A DNA stretch of 64,000 nucleotides from positions 62,001-126,000 of the forward strand of contig JAETSA010000007.1 in NCBI GenBank assembly GCA_021769885.1, given 5' to 3'. This DNA is from Bacillota bacterium (lineage in GTDB: Bacteria; Bacillota; Clostridia; Oscillospirales; Acutalibacteraceae). Position 1 is the stretch's first letter. Every line of letters begins with the position of its first letter. Shown piece after piece: positions 59,089 to 64,000 of this stretch. The notes below the pieces were generated by a model, which was given only the letters and a program-made list of their open reading frames with translations, had not been told where the DNA came from and did not search any database. The position numbers were made by a program, and so were the translations under genes.

Positions 59089-60855
59089 ATGAAAACCGTT
59101 TCTTTTTCTGATTTTATCGGCAGTGATCAAAATGCAAAAAACGGCGACTGTGCCGTGGTGATGCAAAATGTGCTGGCGCAGATTCAGGCACTCGGCGAAC
59201 CGTGCGTTTTAGAACTGCCCGAAGACGGTGAAATCCATATCTATAAGGATTTTTGCCCGGTTCGGGAGTACCACACCTCGAATACGGACAGTGTACGGTT
59301 CCCGAATAAGACCTTCGGGATTCTCCTGGAGGATATGGAAAATTTAACCGTCGAGGGGAACGGCTGTCGGTTTGTGTTTCACGGTGATATGTCCGCCTTG
59401 GGCGTCGTGCGCTGTAAAAACATCACGCTCCGCAATTTTTCCTGGGACTTTGAAAGCCCGACAACCTCACAGGTTACTGTAAAAGAATCCGGCAAAGGGT
59501 ACGCCGTTTTTGAAGCGGCAAAGGGCTGTGATTTCGAAATCCGACACGGTAAAGTCCAATGGATTTGCAGTAAAAGTCCTTACACAGGCAAGCCTTATTA
59601 CACACAGTATAACGCACACAAAAGCTATTGCGTTGTGGGATTTGACCCCGAAACCAAAATACAGAGAAGATACCGTATCACGCAGTCCCCATTTTCACGT
59701 GCGCTGTTTTGCAAAAAGACGGGTACCGCCGAAATTCGGGTGCGCTATTTCGGCGATGCGCCCAAAGTATGGCAAAAAATCGGTATGGTTGCGCAAATGT
59801 GTGCTTCCCGTCAGCGCCCGACAGCAGGTGCATTCTTTTGGGAAAGCGAAAACATTACTGCCGACGGTATTACACCGCATTATCTGCACGGCTTCGGCTG
59901 GCTGACGCAGATGTGCAAAAACGTGGCGTTCAAAAACTGTCGGTTTGTACCGAATGCGGACGGTCGGCTTTGCACAAGCTATGCCGATTTGATTCACGTT
60001 TCGGGCGCAGGCGGCAAGGTAGAGATTGAAAACTGCACCTTTTCCCACGCGCATGACGACCCGATTAATATTCACGGCACATTCACCCGCGTAGAAAGCC
60101 GTGTGGATACAAACACCCTTCGTCTGCGTTACGTGCACAAGCAGCAGGGCGGATTTCCGCAGTTCCACATCGGAGACGAGGTTGTTTTTTGTGCGCGGGA
60201 TACCCTCGCCCCGCTCGGCGGCACGGAAGAAATCTTTACCGTAACCAAAGCAGGCGCACCCGGCGCGGACGGAAACGATATGAAAACGATGACGGTTGCC
60301 TTTGACAAGCCCCTGCCGTCGGAAATCTGCGACAAAATTGCCGCCGAACCGAAATATGTTGCCGAAAACGTCACCTATACGCCCGAAGTCACAGTGCGCG
60401 GATGTACCTTTGATTCCATTCCGACGCGCGGCATTCTCTGCACCACCCGCAAAAAGGTCTTGATTGAAAACAATCGCTTCGACCATATGGCAATGGCGTG
60501 TATTTTCATTTCGAATGACTCCAACGAGTGGTATGAATCGGGACCTGTACGCGATATGACGATTCGAAACAACGAATTTTTCATCCGCGAAACGGGGCAG
60601 ACCGAGTGGAACGACGCCCCTGCGGTATATGTGCATCCCGTTGTCAAGGGCGGCAAGCTGCCCGAAACACCTGTGCATAAAAATATCACGATTGAAAACA
60701 ATACCGTTCACTTGTTCCACGACCGCGCATTTGTAGTGGAAAGCGTGGAAAATCTGACGATTCAAAACAACAGAATCATTCGTGAATCGAGTGAAACAGG
60801 CAACGTGTGCGCCATCACCGCCTGCCAAAATGTAAACTGCGATATACAGGAGTGA
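59089..60855 (+). CDS. GH110-like right-handed beta-helix protein
   Basis: A 588-residue protein of parallel beta-helix turns (NLTVEGNG, NITLRNFSW, NVAFKNC, ITIENNTVHL, LTIQNNRI). The stretches GDMSALGVVRCKNITLRNFSWDF, SHAHDDPINIHGTFTRV and TRGILCTTRKKVLIENNRFDHM resemble alpha-1,3-galactosidases of family GH110, which cleave blood-group-B-type alpha-galactose. The Asp-Asp pair in HDDPINIHGT is where that family has catalytic acids. No signal peptide. The start MKTVSFSDF is 9 nt after AAGGAG; an ATG 6 nt upstream is too close. Exact substrate is unknown. Confidence 0.75.
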   Translation: MKTVSFSDFIGSDQNAKNGDCAVVMQNVLAQIQALGEPCVLELPEDGEIHIYKDFCPVREYHTSNTDSVRFPNKTFGILLEDMENLTVEGNGCRFVFHGDMSALGVVRCKNITLRNFSWDFESPTTSQVTVKESGKGYAVFEAAKGCDFEIRHGKVQWICSKSPYTGKPYYTQYNAHKSYCVVGFDPETKIQRRYRITQSPFSRALFCKKTGTAEIRVRYFGDAPKVWQKIGMVAQMCASRQRPTAGAFFWESENITADGITPHYLHGFGWLTQMCKNVAFKNCRFVPNADGRLCTSYADLIHVSGAGGKVEIENCTFSHAHDDPINIHGTFTRVESRVDTNTLRLRYVHKQQGGFPQFHIGDEVVFCARDTLAPLGGTEEIFTVTKAGAPGADGNDMKTMTVAFDKPLPSEICDKIAAEPKYVAENVTYTPEVTVRGCTFDSIPTRGILCTTRKKVLIENNRFDHMAMACIFISNDSNEWYESGPVRDMTIRNNEFFIRETGQTEWNDAPAVYVHPVVKGGKLPETPVHKNITIENNTVHLFHDRAFVVESVENLTIQNNRIIRESSETGNVCAITACQNVNCDIQE

Positions 60856-60860
60856 CTGTA

Positions 60861-61055
60861 ATGGACGTTCGTGTCGGAGACCTTTTGGAAATGAAAAAAC
60901 CGCACCCCTGCGGCAGCAAGCAATTTGCCGTTTTGCGTGTCGGTATGGACTTTCGTCTGCGCTGTACGGCGTGCGGACGCGAGGTGATGGTGCCGCGCGT
61001 CAAGATTGAAAAAAGCATTAAAAAAATAATACGGAAAGATGAAGAAACAGAATGA
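60861..61055 (+). CDS. DUF951 protein
   Basis: A 64-residue protein, [20 protein letters not shown]...[20 protein letters not shown], with the DUF951 pattern of a treble-clef-like CxC pair (PCGS and CTACG). Its start is 5 nt after the stop of the beta-helix gene and its end overlaps the prfA start. DUF951 is often found near rRNA or translation genes in Firmicutes; function is unknown. Confidence 0.88.
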   Translation: MDVRVGDLLEMKKPHPCGSKQFAVLRVGMDFRLRCTACGREVMVPRVKIEKSIKKIIRKDEETE

Positions 61056-62122
61056 TTGAAAAATTAGAGGGCATTGAAGAGCGTTTGTCTGCAATCAACG
61101 AACAGCTTTGCGATCCGTCGGTTGTGTCCGACCAAAAGTTGTACGCCTCGCTGATGAAAGAGGCAAAGCATTTGACACCGATCGTCGAAACCTTTGCCGC
61201 TTACAAAAAGATAAAATCCGCAAACGAGCAAGCGCGCGAATTGCTGAATGAAAGCGGCACGGACCGCGAGCTTCGGCAAATGGCACAGGAAGAATTTGAA
61301 GAAACCGCAGCAAAGCTGGAGACCTTACACGAAGAATTAAAGATTCTGCTGCTCCCGCGCGACCCGAACGATGACAAAAACGTGATTGTGGAAATCCGCG
61401 GCGGTGCAGGCGGTGAAGAAGCGGCGCTGTTTGCCGCGTCGCTTTATCGTATGTATTCGATGTACGCCGAAGCAAAGGGCTTTAAAATTGAGTTGATTAA
61501 CGCAAACGAAACCGAGCTCGGCGGATTTAAGGAAATCAGCTTTACCGTGGAAGGCGACGGCGCATATTCACGGCTGAAATTCGAAAGCGGCGTGCACCGC
61601 GTCCAGCGCGTACCCGAAACCGAAAGTCAGGGGCGTGTGCATACCTCTACCGCGACGGTAGCGGTACTCCCCGAGGCGGAAGAAGTGGAATTTGAGCTGA
61701 ATCCCGCCGATTTGCAAATCGATGTGTTCCGTTCCAGCGGTGCGGGTGGGCAAAAGGTCAACAAAACCTCGTCTGCCATCCGTGTGACGCATTTGCCCAC
61801 GGGTATGGTTGTGGAGTGTCAGGACGAACGCAGTCAGCACAAAAACAAGGACAAGGCACTTAAGGTTCTGCGTTCCCGCCTTTATGAAATCGAACGCGCC
61901 AAGCACGACGCCGAAATCGCAGGCGAGCGCCGCAGTCAGGTCGGCACGGGTGACCGCAGTGAACGCATCCGCACCTACAATTACCCGCAGGGACGCGTGT
62001 CCGACCACCGCATCGGACTGACGCTTTACAAGATTGAGCAGATTCTGAACGGCGACCTTGACGAAATTATTGACGCACTGATTACGGCAGATACTGCCGA
62101 AAAACTAAAATCGGCAACATAA
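61052..62122 (+). CDS. prfA: Peptide chain release factor 1
   Basis: A 356-residue class I release factor with the GGQ peptidyl-hydrolysis motif in [16 protein letters not shown] near 230, and PET as the anticodon-like PxT tripeptide in RVPETESQG, so it reads UAA and UAG. The C-terminal part ([27 protein letters not shown]) is full length. The family prmC gene usually follows prfA; it does not here, the next 800 bp being repeats. Confidence 0.97.
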   Translation: MIEKLEGIEERLSAINEQLCDPSVVSDQKLYASLMKEAKHLTPIVETFAAYKKIKSANEQARELLNESGTDRELRQMAQEEFEETAAKLETLHEELKILLLPRDPNDDKNVIVEIRGGAGGEEAALFAASLYRMYSMYAEAKGFKIELINANETELGGFKEISFTVEGDGAYSRLKFESGVHRVQRVPETESQGRVHTSTATVAVLPEAEEVEFELNPADLQIDVFRSSGAGGQKVNKTSSAIRVTHLPTGMVVECQDERSQHKNKDKALKVLRSRLYEIERAKHDAEIAGERRSQVGTGDRSERIRTYNYPQGRVSDHRIGLTLYKIEQILNGDLDEIIDALITADTAEKLKSAT

Positions 62123-62139
62123 CCGAATGACGCGAAAAT

Positions 62140-62193
62140 CACCCCGCGCAAAACGATTTTGTGTTTTGCGCGGGGTGTCTATATTTAATATTT
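62140..62193 (+). terminator. Terminator after prfA
   Basis: A 15-bp stem (CACCCCGCGCAAAAC and its complement) 17 nt after the stop codon, with a TATTTTTTC tract 13 nt beyond it. Confidence 0.75.
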
Positions 62194-62204
62194 TTTCAAA
62201 ACGG

Positions 62205-62910
62205 CAGGCTTTCACGCCCGTCATTGGGTTGCGCTGTTCTGTCATTCTGAGCCGCAGGCGAAGAATCTCACATAGAACAAAGTAAATTTCACAATCGGCA
62301 GGGCGTGGGGGTGCAGGTCTTCGGTGGAGATCTCTGCATACATTTGATTCGCGCGTAGGGACGGACGTCCCGTCCGTCCGCGGGCGATTCGTGAATCGCC
62401 CCTACGGGTGTAGGGAACGACCGATGACGCGTTCCGCAAATTCAGCGTGATGTAAATTTGATTTACAAATTGTAGGGGTCGCTGTTCTCAGCGACCCGCG
62501 GGCGAACGCAGTTCGCTCCTACGGGGTGTGCAGATTTTGCGGGCGGATGAAGTTACGGCTTCGCCATTACCCTTTTGTCTGCTTCGCAGACATTTCCCCT
62601 AATAGGGGAATCTTCATCCGCCCCTACGGGTTTGTGTTTCGACGTTTGGTTGTTCTGATTTTTCACTTGCTCGGGCGCTTCGTGAAGCGCCCCTACAATT
62701 TATGCAAGCTTGTCATTCTGCGCGCGTAGGGACGGACATCTTGTCCGTCCGCGGGCGGATGAGGGTGCGGGTGTCCAGTGGACACCTCTAAGCGAAGCTT
62801 AGAAGCACCGACCGAGCCGGCAGGCGAGAACGCCGCCCCTACGAATTGTGCATCGCCATTGGTTTGTACGAATTTTGCGGGCAAACACAGTTCGCCCCTA
62901 CTGCTGTCTT
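62205..62910. repeat. Large mosaic of palindromic repeats
   Basis: The longest gene-free stretch of the window. It contains GGGACGGACGTCCCGTCCGTCC, GGGCGATTCGTGAATCGCCC, GGGTCGCTGTTCTCAGCGACCC, GGGCGAACGCAGTTCGCTCC, the three-hairpin run at 62550-62610 (as in the gap at 49868), GGGCGCTTCGTGAAGCGCCC, and a two-hairpin repeat at 62763-62830. A degenerate two-hairpin remnant stands at 62307-62347. No ORF has coding support. Confidence 0.8.
62763..62830 (+). repeat. Two-hairpin repeat, copy 5
   Basis: GTGTCCAGTGGACAC and TCTAAGCGAAGCTTAGA with the AGCACCGACCGAGCCGGCAG tail; the sequence is the same as the copy at 36545-36612, about 26 kb away. Confidence 0.85.
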
Positions 62911-62926
62911 TTTATATACTGACGGT

Positions 62927-63655
62927 TTAGGTACTGCAAAATGCTTCAATCGCGCGGCAAACAAAATCTGCCGTGCCTTTGCCGCCGGCTTTGTCAATCG
63001 TTTCAGTAAAATCGCCGCCCCCGGCGTACATTTTTCCGAGGTTTTGCAACATTTCGTCGGAACAGGCATAAAAGTGCACTGTGATAAAATCCTGCAATTT
63101 TTTCACTTGCTTCTGCACAAGGTCGGATGCGGGCGGCAAGGCCTGCATGGCACCAAATTCCGTGAACAGTGCCATCATCCGTTCGGACAGTGTTTTTGTT
63201 TCTGCCGCTGTGCGTCCTTTTGATTTCTCCGCAAATTCCTTGTACGCCGCCGTTTGCCCCCAAGTGGCTTTGGCTTCTGCGGCGTATTCATCGAGTTTGC
63301 TTGTATCAAATGCTGTAAAATCCATTTCTTTCACTCCTATCGCTTTGATTCCACGGGCAAAAAGGATTAGATTTTCCAAATGCTCTTTTTTGAGCGTCAA
63401 CAGAGCAATCTGCTGTTCCAGTGCCTTGTTACGGTCAAAATCAGGGCTTTCGAGAATCGCTTTTATTTCCTTTAACGGGAATTTCAATTCACGGAACAGT
63501 AAAATCTGCTGCAAACGTTCCAGTGCTGTATCGTCATACAGTCTGTACCCTGCCTCTGTAACTGCCGTCGGCTTCAGCAGTCCGATTGCATCGTAATGGT
63601 GCAGTGTGCGCACACTGACCCCTGTGAATTTGCTGACTTCTTTTACGGTTCTCAT
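62927..63655 (-). CDS. MerR-family regulator with TipAS domain
   Basis: A 242-residue protein. Residues 1-70 are a MerR winged helix (VKEVSKFTGVSVRTLHHYDAIGLLKPTAVTEAGYRLY). A coiled-coil dimer helix follows (NKALEQQIALLTLKKEHLENLI). The last 120 residues match the TipAS antibiotic-recognition domain (YAAEAKATWGQTAAYKEFAE, FYACSDEMLQNLGKMYAGG). TipA-like regulators bind thiopeptide-type compounds and activate their own promoters. It is a single gene next to rtcB. Confidence 0.92.
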   Translation of the reverse strand: MRTVKEVSKFTGVSVRTLHHYDAIGLLKPTAVTEAGYRLYDDTALERLQQILLFRELKFPLKEIKAILESPDFDRNKALEQQIALLTLKKEHLENLILFARGIKAIGVKEMDFTAFDTSKLDEYAAEAKATWGQTAAYKEFAEKSKGRTAAETKTLSERMMALFTEFGAMQALPPASDLVQKQVKKLQDFITVHFYACSDEMLQNLGKMYAGGGDFTETIDKAGGKGTADFVCRAIEAFCST

Positions 63656-63734
63656 TCCGTTCGCCTCCCGTGTAACAATAGTAAACTATGACACAACGTC
63701 AGAGTCAAGAGAATTTTAAAAAAATACAAAAAAT

Positions 63735-63802
63735 GGGCAGTACGCGAATCCTTCTGCAGGTTCTTTTCGAACTGCACAACGGATAAAGTGCGCAACCTGC
63801 CC
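63735..63802. repeat. Palindromic repeat between rtcB and the MerR gene
   Basis: GGGCAGTACGCG ... CAACCTGCCCCTAC with an internal TTCTGCAGG / CTTTTCG region. It ends in the same CCCTAC as the other palindromic families, and the CTA of that end is the stop codon of rtcB. Confidence 0.55.
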
Positions 63803-64000
63803 CTACTCTGCGGCTTTAAAGTTATAAATGGGCTTTAAGTGTGTGAGAATTTCGGCGGTGGATTGGATATTTTCGACAATCTCGTCCATATTTTTATACG
63901 CCATCGGGGACTCGTCAAGGGTGGCGGCGTTGACACACGTGGTGTAAATGCCCTGCATTTGTGCCTCATACTCCGCCAAGGTCAGCTTTTCGAATGCGGC
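63803..64000 (-). CDS. rtcB: RtcB RNA-splicing ligase, C-terminal end
   Basis: The last 65 codons of a gene that continues past the right edge: MQGIYTTCVNAATLDESPMAYK, then NMDEIVENIQSTAEILTHLKPIYNFKAAE. The ending DEAP/SPMAYKxMDEIVENI...KPIYNFK is that of Firmicutes RtcB, a GTP- and manganese-dependent ligase joining 2',3'-cyclic phosphate to 5'-OH RNA ends. The catalytic His/Cys part is outside the window. Confidence 0.85.
   Translation of the reverse strand, partial: AAFEKLTLAEYEAQMQGIYTTCVNAATLDESPMAYKNMDEIVENIQSTAEILTHLKPIYNFKAAE

Noticed and set aside
59695-60828. A 377-residue open frame on the minus strand opposite the beta-helix gene
   Set aside because: It is a shadow of the GH110-like gene with no site for translation and no recognisable domain.
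63081-63596. Open frame on the plus strand opposite the MerR gene
   Set aside because: Antisense shadow of a clear MerR/TipAS protein.

Overview
The window reads as a chromosomal segment of a Gram-positive, spore-forming-type Clostridia bacterium, most likely a gut Oscillospiraceae/Ruminococcaceae. The support is a dcw cluster with an MraZ-controlled promoter, a meso-diaminopimelate-type MurE and a PASTA penicillin-binding protein, a sortase-type IPKTG surface anchor, lipoprotein and ECF-transporter logic, HydB-like flavoprotein genes, and TTG starts with strong AGGAGG sites. I see no outer-membrane, prophage or plasmid genes. The species call is inference.

Layout. 1-7215 (minus): a cobalamin-riboswitch operon. 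It encodes a wall-anchored alpha-barrel protein, a DUF4430 lipoprotein, ECF T, A-A and S components, MetF, a DUF5685 protein and a J-domain-like protein. The first two together look like a split intrinsic factor/transcobalamin. 7222-12307 (minus): NuoE, NuoF/HydB and a 942-residue ferredoxin-GltD-NuoG fusion, a flavin/iron-sulfur electron-transfer complex. 12345-14747: a structured repeat element, a PHP phosphoesterase and an XRE-type membrane regulator. 14964-29254 (minus): the dcw cluster mraZ-rsmH-ftsL-pbp-murE-murF-mraY-ftsW-murG-murA-ftsQ-ftsZ, without murC, murD or ftsA. 29470-32935: an AT-richer island between 85-bp direct repeats. It holds three zinc-ribbon proteins and a small XRE repressor with three evenly spaced operators.

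33439-39437 (minus): TrkH/TrkA potassium uptake, a small membrane protein with a 44-codon ORF in front, and IlvD. 40044-41176: two decayed genes, a Nudix gene with an in-frame TAG and a GNAT gene split by a second copy of the structured element. 41160-51928 (minus): DUF4037, DUF3592 and membrane proteins, tmRNA (ssrA), a VOC protein, an M16 peptidase-like protein, SmpB, RecR, YbaB/EbfC, DnaX and the SRP RNA. 52023-62122 (plus): GH20 hexosaminidase, GlpK, an AT-rich orphan, malic enzyme, a pyrophosphatase-like/Nudix fusion, a COG2426 membrane protein, a GH110-like beta-helix protein, DUF951 and RF1. 62927-64000 (minus): a MerR/TipAS regulator and the end of rtcB.

Most long intergenic gaps are filled by modular palindromic repeats. 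Several families keep their stems through paired base changes. The most interesting items are the split intrinsic-factor-like B12 capture operon, the covarying mobile element, the triple-operator zinc-ribbon island, the 131-bp murA/ftsQ overlap and the pyrophosphatase-Nudix fusion.
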